DNA of 64,000 nucleotides, taken from assembly GCF_000519205.1 (NCBI RefSeq), contig NZ_JAFB01000004.1:217269-281268 (forward strand), read 5' to 3'. Position numbers and translations under genes: made by a program. Under the pieces are notes generated by a model. That model was not told the DNA's origin. It saw only the letters and a program-made list of their open reading frames with translations, and ran no database searches. This DNA comes from Amycolatopsis taiwanensis DSM 45107 (GTDB lineage: Bacteria > Actinomycetota > Actinomycetes > Mycobacteriales > Pseudonocardiaceae). Shown here piece by piece: positions 7,486 to 15,145 of this stretch (position 1 is the first letter of the stretch; the number at the start of each line of letters is the position of its first letter).

Positions 7486-8613
7486 ATGCGCAGACCGGGG
7501 AACTGTTTCGTGCTGCTGATGTCCATGCTGTTGATCGCTGGGCTTTTCACACCGGCCGAAGCCGCCGAACGGCAGCGGCTGACGGTCGGGTCCTATCCGC
7601 GAATGGTCCGCCTCCAGCACAGTTCGCTCTTCGCCGGGCGCATCATCGCCGCGGTGAGCAGCTGGGACGCGCGCGGCCCGGTCGTCCCGGTCTACGAAAG
7701 CACCGACGAGGGCGCCGGCTTCGACAACATCGGGGAAATCCGGGATCCGGAGGGCGCCCAGGGCGAATGCTGCGGCACGCTGTTCGAACTGCCCCGGCGA
7801 GTCGGCCATCTTTCGGCCGGCACCTTGCTGTGGGCGGCGGGCTATGGGCAGAACGCGGGCCCGGACCGTCGTATCGCGATCAAGGTCTGGGCGAGTTCGG
7901 ATGGTGGCCGGCGCTGGTCGTTCCTGTCGGAAGCCGTGCGCTCCGCCAACGCGACCGGAGTCTGGGAGCCGGAGTTCACCGTGGACGCCGCCGGCACGCT
8001 TTGGATTCACTACGCGGACGAGACCGATGAACCCGGCTTCGGGCAAGTACTCAGCCGGGTCGGGACGACCGACGGCATCCACTGGAGCGCCCGGCAGGTG
8101 ACTCTGGCCATCCCGCCCAGCAACGTTCGCCCCGGCATGCCGATCGTGCGCAACCTACCCGACGGGCGTTACTACTTCGGCTACGAGATCTGCAACTACG
8201 GCGACCGCTACTGCGACCCGTACTACAAGATTTCCCAGAATGGCACGGACTTCGGCGACCCGGGCGATCCCGGTACCCGCGTCACCACCGCGAGCGGCGC
8301 GTACTTCCAGCACGCGCAAACGGTGACCGTGTTCGACGACGGGCGACTCATGATGGTCGGCCAGATCTACACCGACCGCACCGGAAAGCCGCTCCCGTCG
8401 AACGGCCGGGTGTTGCTGGCCAACGACCATTCCGGCACGGGCGACTGGTACGAGCTCGCCGCGCCGGTCGCGGTGCCGGACACGTTCGACGACTTCTGCC
8501 CGAACTACAGCTCGGCCCTGCTTCCGGTGGACCGCGGCCGGAACGTCCTGGAAATGGCCGCGGACTACGAGAACGGGGCGTGCACGATCTATTTCGGCAA
8601 GGGGCCGGTCTAG
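7486..8613 (+). CDS. Secreted sialidase-superfamily (BNR/Asp-box) protein
   Basis: 375 aa with a clear Sec signal peptide (MRRPGNCFVLLMSMLLIAGLFTPAEAA; cleavage after AEA near residue 27). The rest is beta-propeller-like, with Asp boxes such as STDEGAGF (about 70) and SSDGGRRW (about 135) and the repeated SxDxGxxW theme. It resembles exo-alpha-sialidase-like proteins of the six-bladed propeller type. The Arg triad and Tyr/Glu of true sialidases cannot be assigned by eye, so it may be another glycan-binding or glycan-cleaving exoprotein. A GGGAGG ribosome site precedes ATG 7486. It is convergent with the next TetR gene. Confidence 0.75.
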   Translation: MRRPGNCFVLLMSMLLIAGLFTPAEAAERQRLTVGSYPRMVRLQHSSLFAGRIIAAVSSWDARGPVVPVYESTDEGAGFDNIGEIRDPEGAQGECCGTLFELPRRVGHLSAGTLLWAAGYGQNAGPDRRIAIKVWASSDGGRRWSFLSEAVRSANATGVWEPEFTVDAAGTLWIHYADETDEPGFGQVLSRVGTTDGIHWSARQVTLAIPPSNVRPGMPIVRNLPDGRYYFGYEICNYGDRYCDPYYKISQNGTDFGDPGDPGTRVTTASGAYFQHAQTVTVFDDGRLMMVGQIYTDRTGKPLPSNGRVLLANDHSGTGDWYELAAPVAVPDTFDDFCPNYSSALLPVDRGRNVLEMAADYENGACTIYFGKGPV

Positions 8614-8620
8614 GCGGATC

Positions 8621-9220
8621 TCACTCCGGGCTGGTCACGAGCAGTGCCGCCAACCAGGTCGCCAGCACCTGCTCGACCTCGGACCGCGCGAGGTCCGGGT
8701 CTGGGGCGTCGGCGATCAGGCGAACCGCCTCGATCACGGCGCTGAGTACGAGTTGGGCGAGGGTCCGCACCGGCTGGGGCTTGACCTGACCTTGCGCCAT
8801 GCCTTTCTCCAGAACGCCGACCAGCAGCCCGAGACCGTGTTCGGCCTCGATCTCCCGGAGCGTGGCCCAGCCCAGCACGGCCGGGGCGTCGGTCAGCGAG
8901 ATCTGGCGGACTTCGTCGCGCAGGCAGGCGTCGAGGAACACCCGGAGCGACTCGCCCATGCCCGACACCGGGTCCGGCGCGGCCCGCAGCACGGCGTCGA
9001 TCTCGGCGGTGAGCTCCCGTTCGATCTCCTCGACGACCGCGTGGAACAGGCCCTGCTTGTCGGCGTAGTGGTGGTAGAGCGCGCCCCGGGTCACGCCGGC
9101 CGCGCGCACGATGTCGTCGGCCGGCACGGCTGCGTAGCCGCGGGCGGCGAACAGTTCGCGGGCCGCCGCGACCAGGGCCGCTTTGGTGCTGTTGGAGCGA
9201 TCTTGCTGGGTGCGTCGCAC
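8621..9220 (-). CDS. TetR-family transcriptional regulator
   Basis: 199 aa. The HTH (about residues 10-57) reads STKAALVAAARELFAARGYA, then DDIVRAAGVTRGALYHHYADKQGLF, a textbook TetR signature. The C-terminal domain resembles TetR_C of the AcrR group (FLDACLRDEVRQISLTDAPAVLGWATLREIE). It starts 4 nt after the stop of the upstream hydrolase gene, so both form an operon. The 23-bp palindrome ahead of that operon (10103-10125) is the likely operator for autoregulation. Confidence 0.9.
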   Translation of the reverse strand: MRRTQQDRSNSTKAALVAAARELFAARGYAAVPADDIVRAAGVTRGALYHHYADKQGLFHAVVEEIERELTAEIDAVLRAAPDPVSGMGESLRVFLDACLRDEVRQISLTDAPAVLGWATLREIEAEHGLGLLVGVLEKGMAQGQVKPQPVRTLAQLVLSAVIEAVRLIADAPDPDLARSEVEQVLATWLAALLVTSPE

Positions 9221-9224
9221 ACCG

Positions 9225-10091
9225 CTAATTAACCACGCTGCCAGCGAACTCGACGACGTGGCGTACCAGCACCTCGGGCTGGTCCTCGGAAATGAACAGG
9301 TAGGAGTCGTCGACCTCCACCAGCCTCGCGTCGGGCAGCAGAGCGGCGAGCCGGCGCCCGAGCCTCACCGGGAAGACCTTGTCCTCGCCGGCCCAGACGA
9401 CCAGCACCGGGCGGTCGAACGTGCGTAGCTTCTCCGCGGCGGTCAGGGTGTACCTGGAATGGACCGTGCTCAGCAGCTTGCGCGCGTCGCGGCGCACGGC
9501 GGCCGAGCGGCGTAACGGCTCGAAGTAGATCTCCGTGATCCGCCTCGGTATCCGGCGCTTGCTCATCCAGCCCAGGAAGATCGGCGCCCGGTACAGGGCC
9601 CTCACCCGGGTCAGGGCCGCGAGCAGCCGCATCGAACCCGGCACCTTCGCCAGGGCCGTCAACGGTTTGAACAGCGGCGGGAAGAAGTACTCGAAGCAGT
9701 CGCACGGGGTGAGCACGACGCGTTCGATGCGGTCGGGATGCCGCGTCATCAGGATCTGAGTCAGGGCGCCCCCGGTGTCGTTGGCGACGATGATCACGTC
9801 CCGCAAGTCCAGCGCCTCCAGAAACCTCGCGATCAGATCGGCGTGGCCGGTCGGGGTGAGGTCGGCGTCCGGGCGCATCGGCAGCTCGTGTGCGCCCATC
9901 GGCCAGTCCGGTGCGATGCAACGGAACCCGGCCTCGGCGACGCCGGGCACGACGGCGCGCCACAGCTCGGCGTTGACCAGGACCCCGTGCACGAACACGA
10001 CGGGGCGGCCCGATCCTCGTTCGAAATACCGGATCTCCCCCTGCGGCAAGGTGACCCGCTGCTCACGTCCCAGTTCTTCGCTTCGCCTCAT
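9225..10091 (-). CDS. Alpha/beta hydrolase (haloalkane dehalogenase-like)
   Basis: 288 aa from ATG 10091; an upstream ATG at 10133 is possible but would put the operator inside the gene. It has the fold's oxyanion motif VVFVHGVLVNAELW (about 30-43), a nucleophile elbow VANDTGGAL with Asp as the nucleophile, and later WAGEDKVFP, which offers the acid. An Asp nucleophile in this elbow is typical of haloalkane dehalogenases and epoxide hydrolases rather than Ser esterases. The substrate is unknown. It is first gene of an operon with a TetR regulator, which suggests induction by its substrate. Confidence 0.8.
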   Translation of the reverse strand: MRRSEELGREQRVTLPQGEIRYFERGSGRPVVFVHGVLVNAELWRAVVPGVAEAGFRCIAPDWPMGAHELPMRPDADLTPTGHADLIARFLEALDLRDVIIVANDTGGALTQILMTRHPDRIERVVLTPCDCFEYFFPPLFKPLTALAKVPGSMRLLAALTRVRALYRAPIFLGWMSKRRIPRRITEIYFEPLRRSAAVRRDARKLLSTVHSRYTLTAAEKLRTFDRPVLVVWAGEDKVFPVRLGRRLAALLPDARLVEVDDSYLFISEDQPEVLVRHVVEFAGSVVN

Positions 10092-10102
10092 ACAGGGGAG
10101 AG

Positions 10103-10125
10103 TACATACAGACAGCATGTATGTA
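10103..10125. promoter_or_regulatory. TetR-type operator palindrome
   Basis: Perfect inverted repeat TACATACA-N7-TGTATGTA immediately upstream of the hydrolase start (10091) and 44 nt before the divergent rmlA ATG (10169). The size and symmetry are typical of TetR-family sites. It could control both the hydrolase-tetR operon and rmlA. Confidence 0.65.
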
Positions 10126-10168
10126 AATGACACACGAGGCGATGAGGCAGACCGATAGGGTGGGCGCC

Positions 10169-11050
10169 ATGAAAGGCATCGTGCTGGCAGGTGGAAGCGG
10201 AACTCGCCTGCACCCGATCACGCAGGCCGTGTCCAAGCAGCTACTGCCGGTGTACGACAAGCCGATGATCTACTACCCGATCTCGGTGCTGATGCTCGCC
10301 GGAATCCGGGAGATCCTGATCATCTCCACCCCCACCGACCTGCCCAACTTCCAGCGCCTGCTCGGTTCCGGCGACCAGTTCGGGTTGCGGCTGAGCTACG
10401 CCGAGCAGCCCAGCCCGAACGGCCTCGCCGAGGCGTTCCTGATCGGCGCTGACTTCATCGGTGACGACGCTGTCGCGCTCGTGCTGGGCGACAACATCTT
10501 TTACGGGCAAGGATTCTCCGACCGCATGCGTCAGGAATCGTCCTCATTGGACGGATGCGTGCTGTTCGGCTACCCGGTCAAGGACCCGCAGCGGTACGGC
10601 GTCGGTGAGACCGACGGGGACGGCCGGTTGGTCTCCATCGAGGAGAAGCCCGCCCGGCCCAGGTCGAACCAGGCGATCACGGGACTGTACTTCTATGACA
10701 ACCAGGTGGTCGAGATCGCCCGCGGGCTCACCCCGTCCGCGCGAGGCGAACTGGAGATCACCGACGTCAACCTGACCTACCTGCGCCAGGGCCGGGCGAA
10801 GCTGGTCGACCTGGGCCGCGGCTTCGCCTGGCTGGACACCGGCACGCACGATTCGCTGCTCGAGGCCGGCCAGTTCGTGCAGGTGCTCGAGCACCGCACC
10901 GGCGTGCGCATCGCCTGCCTCGAGGAGGTCTCGCTGCGCATGGGCTTCATCGACCCGGACCAGTGCCTGGCCCTGGGCCGCAAGCTGTCCAGCTCCGGGT
11001 ACGGCGACTACGTGGTGAACGTCGCGCGCGCGGCCGGCGCCACCGCCTGA
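10169..11050 (+). CDS. rmlA: Glucose-1-phosphate thymidylyltransferase
   Basis: 293 aa. It makes dTDP-glucose from dTTP and glucose-1-phosphate, the first step to dTDP-L-rhamnose, which actinobacteria use to link arabinogalactan to peptidoglycan or to decorate natural products. Evidence: the nucleotidyltransferase start MKGIVLAGGSGTRLHPIT with the following VSKQLLPVYDKPMIYYP, LVLGDNIFYGQG, EEKPARPRSNQAITGLYFYD, and FAWLDTGTHDSLLEAG. The start ATG 10169 fits the family N-terminus; the frame is open further upstream. No other rml genes are nearby. It is convergent with htpX. Confidence 0.93.
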   Translation: MKGIVLAGGSGTRLHPITQAVSKQLLPVYDKPMIYYPISVLMLAGIREILIISTPTDLPNFQRLLGSGDQFGLRLSYAEQPSPNGLAEAFLIGADFIGDDAVALVLGDNIFYGQGFSDRMRQESSSLDGCVLFGYPVKDPQRYGVGETDGDGRLVSIEEKPARPRSNQAITGLYFYDNQVVEIARGLTPSARGELEITDVNLTYLRQGRAKLVDLGRGFAWLDTGTHDSLLEAGQFVQVLEHRTGVRIACLEEVSLRMGFIDPDQCLALGRKLSSSGYGDYVVNVARAAGATA

Positions 11051-11057
11051 TCGGGGG

Positions 11058-11921
11058 TCACAGGCCGCGGCGAGCCATCTCCTCCAGGCGCCGGATGCGC
11101 TCCGGGATCGGCGGATGAGTGGAGAACAGGCGCGTGAGGTTTTCGCCGGGCCGGAACGGGTTGGCGATCATCAGGTGGGCCTGCGAGACCAGCTGAGGTT
11201 CGGGCACCAGCGGGGCCGCTCTCGTGCCGTACTCGAGCTTGCGCAGCGCCGACGCCAGGGCGAGCGGGTCCCCGGTGATCCGGGCGCCCGACTCGTCGGC
11301 CTGGTACTCGCGCGACCGGCTGACGGCCAGCTGGATGACGCTGGCCGCGATCGGGCCGACGAGGATGAGTAGCAGCGAGGCCAACGGGTTGGTGTCCTCG
11401 CGGTCACCGCCGCCCGCGAACTGCGCGAACACGGCGAGGTTGGCGAGCAGGCTGATCACGCTGGCCAGCGCCCCGGCGACACAGGAGATCAGGATGTCGC
11501 GGTTGTAGACGTGGGAAAGCTCGTGCCCCAGGACGGCGCGGAGTTCCCGTTCGTTCAGCAGTTGGAGGATGCCGGTGGTGCAGCACACCGCGGCGTGGCG
11601 GGGGTTACGTCCGGTCGCGAACGCGTTGGGCGCGGCGGTGGGGCTGATGTACAGGCGTGGCATCGGCTGCCGGGATGCGGTGGCCAGTTCGCGCACGATG
11701 CGGTACATCATGGGCTGCTCGGCCTCGGAGACCGGACGCGCCCGCATCGCGCGCAAGGCGAGGGTGTCGGACCTGAAGTACGCGTAGGCGTTCATGCCCA
11801 GCGCGACGGCCAGCCCGATGAACAGCGCGTTGCGGCCGAACAGTGAGCTGATCCCAATGATGATGGCGCTCAGTAGGCCGAGCAGCAGCGCGGTCTTCAC
11901 CATGTTGTGGTGCTTGTGCAC
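11058..11921 (-). CDS. htpX: HtpX membrane zinc metalloprotease
   Basis: 287 aa, from GTG 11921 after AAAGGGAG. It is an M48-family membrane protease for quality control of membrane proteins. Two N-terminal membrane helices are visible ([18 protein letters not shown], then [18 protein letters not shown]). The zinc motif HELSH lies in [14 protein letters not shown], two further hydrophobic stretches follow, and a third zinc ligand is expected in the [11 protein letters not shown] segment. The end [18 protein letters not shown] is characteristic. It is divergent from the LLM oxidoreductase gene. The position near the grcC-type gene and yajQ matches M. tuberculosis order. Confidence 0.93.
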   Translation of the reverse strand: MHKHHNMVKTALLLGLLSAIIIGISSLFGRNALFIGLAVALGMNAYAYFRSDTLALRAMRARPVSEAEQPMMYRIVRELATASRQPMPRLYISPTAAPNAFATGRNPRHAAVCCTTGILQLLNERELRAVLGHELSHVYNRDILISCVAGALASVISLLANLAVFAQFAGGGDREDTNPLASLLLILVGPIAASVIQLAVSRSREYQADESGARITGDPLALASALRKLEYGTRAAPLVPEPQLVSQAHLMIANPFRPGENLTRLFSTHPPIPERIRRLEEMARRGL

Positions 11922-12199
11922 GGTGCTCCCTTTCCCACTACTTCCGGCCAATTAAACGAGCGAAGTAGATGTTAAGTTCCTTCACATTTGTTGCATGGGT
12001 GGAAATTCCACCCCATCACCGCACGCGAGTAGCCCGGAACAAGCCGTTGCCGTCACCGGCCGGTCACCCGCGCGGTGGTGCCAGGCCGAGCACACCGGAG
12101 AAAACCGGGACAATACGGGTGAACAACGGGCGGGCAATCGTTTCGGCACCCGGAAAAATACGCCCTACCTGGAGTAACTCCGGGTATAGGCTCCGATAC

Positions 12200-13072
12200 A
12201 TGAGGCTAGGATTACAGATTCCCGACTTCACCTGGCCCGGCGGGCCGGCTCGGCTCGGCTCGGACCTCGCCGAGGCGGCGCGGGCGGCCGATCAAGCTGG
12301 TTTCGAATACCTCGCGGTGATGGACCACTTCTTCCAGATCAGCACCGTGGGGCCGGCCGAGAACGACATGCTGGAGGCGTACACCACGCTGGGCTTCCTG
12401 GCCGCGCACACCGAGCGGGCCAAGCTGCTGACCCTGGTCACCGGCGCGCACTACCGGCAACCCGGCCTGCTCGCGAAGGCGATCACGACCCTGGACGTGC
12501 TCTCCGGCGGACGCGCGATCCTCGGCATCGGCGCGGGCTGGAACGAGGAGGAGTCGCGTGGGCTCGGCTTCCCATTCCCGCCCACCGGGCAGCGTTTCGA
12601 AATTCTCGAGGAAACGCTGCAATACCTGCTCGAAATGTGGTCGGAGAAGGATGAGCCGTTCCACTCCAGGCACATTCAGGCGGAACGGCTGCTGAACGTC
12701 CCGCAGGCGCTGTCCAAACCGCACCCGCCGATCATGATCGGCGGCGGTGGGGAGAAGAAGACCCTGCGGCTGGTGGCGAAATACGGCCAGGCGTGCAACC
12801 TCTTCGCCGGCCCTGGGCTGGAGCACAAGCTCGACGTGTTGCGGGGGCACTGCGAGGCCGAGGGCCGGGACTACGACGACATCACCAAGACCGTGTACCT
12901 GTTCATGGACATCGGTCCGAACGGGGAGAGGATCGACGAGTTCAAGGCCGAGCTGCGCAGGCTGGCCGGGCTCGGCGTGCACGTGGCCATCGGCGGCATG
13001 CCAGGCGGCCCGAAGCTCGAGACGATCGAAACCTTCGCGAAGGACATCCTTCCGGAAGCTCACTCTTACTGA
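12200..13072 (+). CDS. LLM-class F420-dependent oxidoreductase
   Basis: 290 aa from ATG 12200; a longer open frame upstream (from 11969) is non-coding in character. It is a luciferase-like TIM barrel: MRLGLQIPDF at the first strand, GFEYLAVMDHFFQ, LVTGAHYRQPGLLAKAITTLDVLSGGRAILGIGAGWNEEE, and HPPIMIGGGGEKKTLRLVAKYGQACN. These match the actinobacterial F420-type subgroup. The substrate is unknown. There is no ribosome site before the ATG, but a TATAGG element lies 9 nt upstream (12185-12190), so the mRNA may be leaderless. The gene is followed by a 22-bp repeat array. Confidence 0.85.
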   Translation: MRLGLQIPDFTWPGGPARLGSDLAEAARAADQAGFEYLAVMDHFFQISTVGPAENDMLEAYTTLGFLAAHTERAKLLTLVTGAHYRQPGLLAKAITTLDVLSGGRAILGIGAGWNEEESRGLGFPFPPTGQRFEILEETLQYLLEMWSEKDEPFHSRHIQAERLLNVPQALSKPHPPIMIGGGGEKKTLRLVAKYGQACNLFAGPGLEHKLDVLRGHCEAEGRDYDDITKTVYLFMDIGPNGERIDEFKAELRRLAGLGVHVAIGGMPGGPKLETIETFAKDILPEAHSY

Positions 13073-13110
13073 GCGTCGCGCGCGCCTGCCGCTTTGACAC
13101 AAAGCGCCAG

Positions 13111-13310
13111 GCGCGAGTCCCACACTCCCGTCGCGCGAGTCCCACCTTCCCGTCGCGCGAGTCCCACACTCCCGTCGCGCGAGTCCCGCACTCCCGTCGT
13201 GCGTGTCCGACACTCCCGTCGTGCGAGTTCCGCGTTCCGGTAGCGCGAGTCCCACGTTCCGGTGGACCGGAACGTGGGACTCACCCGACGGGAAAGGGGG
13301 ACTCGCGAGG
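13111..13310. repeat. Array of 22-bp intergenic repeats (7 direct, 2 inverted)
   Basis: Seven head-to-tail 22-bp units run from 13111 to 13264; the shared core is GAGTCCCACACTCCCGTC with variants. About two inverted units follow (13266-13310). The last direct and first inverted unit make a perfect 17-bp stem (13247-13263 with 13266-13282). There are no spacers, so this is not a CRISPR. It lies between two convergent genes, where it can act as a bidirectional terminator. A second array of the same unit is at 20600-20731. Confidence 0.85.
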
Positions 13311-13312
13311 TT

Positions 13313-14269
13313 TTAGCCGCGAAGCTCCAGGGTGCAGCATTTCGGGCCGCCACCGGACTTGCGGAGTTCGGAGACCTCCACCGGGACCGGCCGGTAGCCG
13401 CGTGCCGCCAGTCGTTCGGCCAGCCCCGTCGCCTCGGCGGGAAGCACCACGTTGTAACCGTCGGAAACGCCGTTGAGACCGAGGCATTCCGCGTCCTCCG
13501 GCTCGGCGAGGACCGCGTCCGGGAACAGCCGGGCCAGCGCGCGGCGCGATCCTGGGGAAAACGCCTCCGGGTAGTAGGCGATCTGCGCGGGCGAAGTCTC
13601 GGTCGCTGCGCTGAGCACCATCAGGGCGGTGTCCAGGTGGTAGTACCGGGGATCGACCAGCCGCAGCGACAGCACCGGTACGCCGAGCGCCTCCTGCGCC
13701 TCGGCGTGTGCCGTGGGGTCGGTTCGGAACGGCTTGTCCGGCAACGGTTCCAACTCTGCCCCGTCGTCACCCACAACGTGCAGGGGGTCGCCGAAGCCGG
13801 TGCCGGCCAGCAGCAGGTCTCCCGTCCAGATGAGGTCCCCTTCGCCCTCGTTGACCTTCGCGGGCATCACCACGTCGCGATAGCCGTGCTCGACGAACCA
13901 CTGACGGTAGTGCTCGGCCTCGGCGACCCGCTGTGCCGCCCGGAACCGCGCGCCCAGCACCCGGCCGCCGATCACGGTCGCCCCGTTCGCGGCGAAGACC
14001 ATGTCGGGCAGGCCGGGGACGGGTTTGATCTCCTCCACGGTGTGTCCCAGCTGCCGGTAGGTGTCGCGAAGTCGGGTCCACTCCTCCACCGCCCGCTGGA
14101 CGTCGACCGGCCGCGCCGGGTCCATCCACGGGTTGATCGCGTGGTCGACCGCGAAGTACCGCGGCGAGCACATGAGGTAGCGGCGGGTGGTCGGGGTCCT
14201 GGCCGCGCCGGCTACGCCGGATGCGGGCATGCCGTCGCGCGGGAGTTCCGTCTGCACCTGGATCGTCAT
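13313..14269 (-). CDS. ddaH: Dimethylargininase / amidinotransferase-family protein
   Basis: 318 aa. The family hydrolyses N-omega-methylarginines (to citrulline plus methylamine) or related guanidino compounds. Evidence: RRYLMCSPRYFAVDHAINPWMDP near the N-terminus, LPDMVFAANGATVIGG (substrate loop), YRQWFVEHGY, NEGEGDLIW, HLDTALMVLS with the catalytic His, ECLGLNGVSDGYNVVLP, and the C-terminal GGGPKCCTLELRG with the nucleophilic Cys. Ornithine or arginine-deiminase-like relatives cannot be excluded. It is divergent from an Lrp/AsnC regulator 68 nt away, which suggests amino-acid control. A TACCTT element just before the ATG hints at a leaderless transcript. Confidence 0.85.
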   Translation of the reverse strand: MTIQVQTELPRDGMPASGVAGAARTPTTRRYLMCSPRYFAVDHAINPWMDPARPVDVQRAVEEWTRLRDTYRQLGHTVEEIKPVPGLPDMVFAANGATVIGGRVLGARFRAAQRVAEAEHYRQWFVEHGYRDVVMPAKVNEGEGDLIWTGDLLLAGTGFGDPLHVVGDDGAELEPLPDKPFRTDPTAHAEAQEALGVPVLSLRLVDPRYYHLDTALMVLSAATETSPAQIAYYPEAFSPGSRRALARLFPDAVLAEPEDAECLGLNGVSDGYNVVLPAEATGLAERLAARGYRPVPVEVSELRKSGGGPKCCTLELRG

Positions 14270-14342
14270 GATCCAAAGGTAAAGTTCGATTCAGGGACAA
14301 TCAATCGCTGTTCTTTGCGTAGATAGCTGCTAAATATTGCAT

Positions 14343-14792
14343 ATGAACCCGTTAGATCAGCGAATCGTTTCGTGCCTGGTGGCGAACGCGCGGTCCAGCT
14401 ACGCCGAGGTGGGGAAGGTCGTCGGGCTGTCGGCTCCGGCCGTGAAGCGCCGGGTCGACCGGCTGCTCGACAGGGGCGTACTCCGCGGGTTCACCGCGGT
14501 CGTCGACCCCGAGGCGCTCGGCTGGGGCACCGAGGCGTTCGTCGAGGTGCACTGCCGGGGCAACGTGTCGCCGTCACGGATCCGGGCCCGGGTCGAACCG
14601 CTGCCCGAGGTGGTCGCCGCCTACACGGTGACCGGCGCGGCCGACGCGATCGTGCACCTTCGCGCCGCCGACATCCATCAACTCGAGACCGCGCTCGAGC
14701 GGTTGCGCGGACTGGACATCGTGGACCGCACGGTGTCCACGGTGGTGCTGTCCCGCTTGCTGGACCGCCCGCCGGCAGCCGGGGGTGGCTGA
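14343..14792 (+). CDS. Lrp/AsnC-family transcriptional regulator
   Basis: 149 aa from ATG 14343 (MNPLDQRIVSCLVANARSSYAEVGKVVGLSAPAVKRRVDRLLDRGVLRGF: the winged HTH of the family, residues 1-50). The RAM ligand domain follows, with EAFVEVHCRGNVSPSRIRARVEPLPEVVAAYTVTGAADAIVHLR. These proteins sense amino acids. The gene is divergent from the dimethylargininase gene, its probable target. TAAATA at 14331-14336, 6 nt before the ATG with no ribosome site, suggests a leaderless mRNA. Confidence 0.88.
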   Translation: MNPLDQRIVSCLVANARSSYAEVGKVVGLSAPAVKRRVDRLLDRGVLRGFTAVVDPEALGWGTEAFVEVHCRGNVSPSRIRARVEPLPEVVAAYTVTGAADAIVHLRAADIHQLETALERLRGLDIVDRTVSTVVLSRLLDRPPAAGGG

Positions 14793-15145
14793 TCGTGCTC
14801 TCACATTACGGACACCTGCCCGGGACCCCCGTACGGTTACCCAGGGTCGCGATGAACCGCCGCGACCGGCCGCGGGTCGCGCCTCGCCGAGTCGTGTTCG
14901 CGGCACGCCGGTCGGTGCGGTTCAGACCGGAAGAGAGCACGCAGTGGAGCGGGAAATCGTCCGCCGCGGGCTTCGCCGGACCGCTGTGATCACACCCCGC
15001 GCGGCGGAGACGAGGGCGCTGATCAGAAACACACGGTAGTCGTTACGATCTGTCACAGGTAAGGCGGATCACACGGCCGCACGGCGAACCGAAACACGAA
15101 GTAATGTAGAGGTATCGGCTCCGGGAGAGAGGTATTCCCTGACCC
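14793..15145. other. Intergenic region before korA
   Basis: About 350 bases with no supported gene; the open frames here look like chance frames in GC-rich DNA. It must hold the korA promoter. GGGAGAGAGG at 15122-15131 is the korA ribosome site. Confidence 0.4.

Noticed and set aside
13111-13310. Possible CRISPR array
   Set aside because: Units are contiguous 22-mers with no unique spacers, appear in both orientations and have no cas genes nearby.
14785-15039. Possible gene between the Lrp gene and korA
   Set aside because: The frame overlaps the Lrp gene's end, has no ribosome site and an Arg/Thr-rich composition typical of chance frames.
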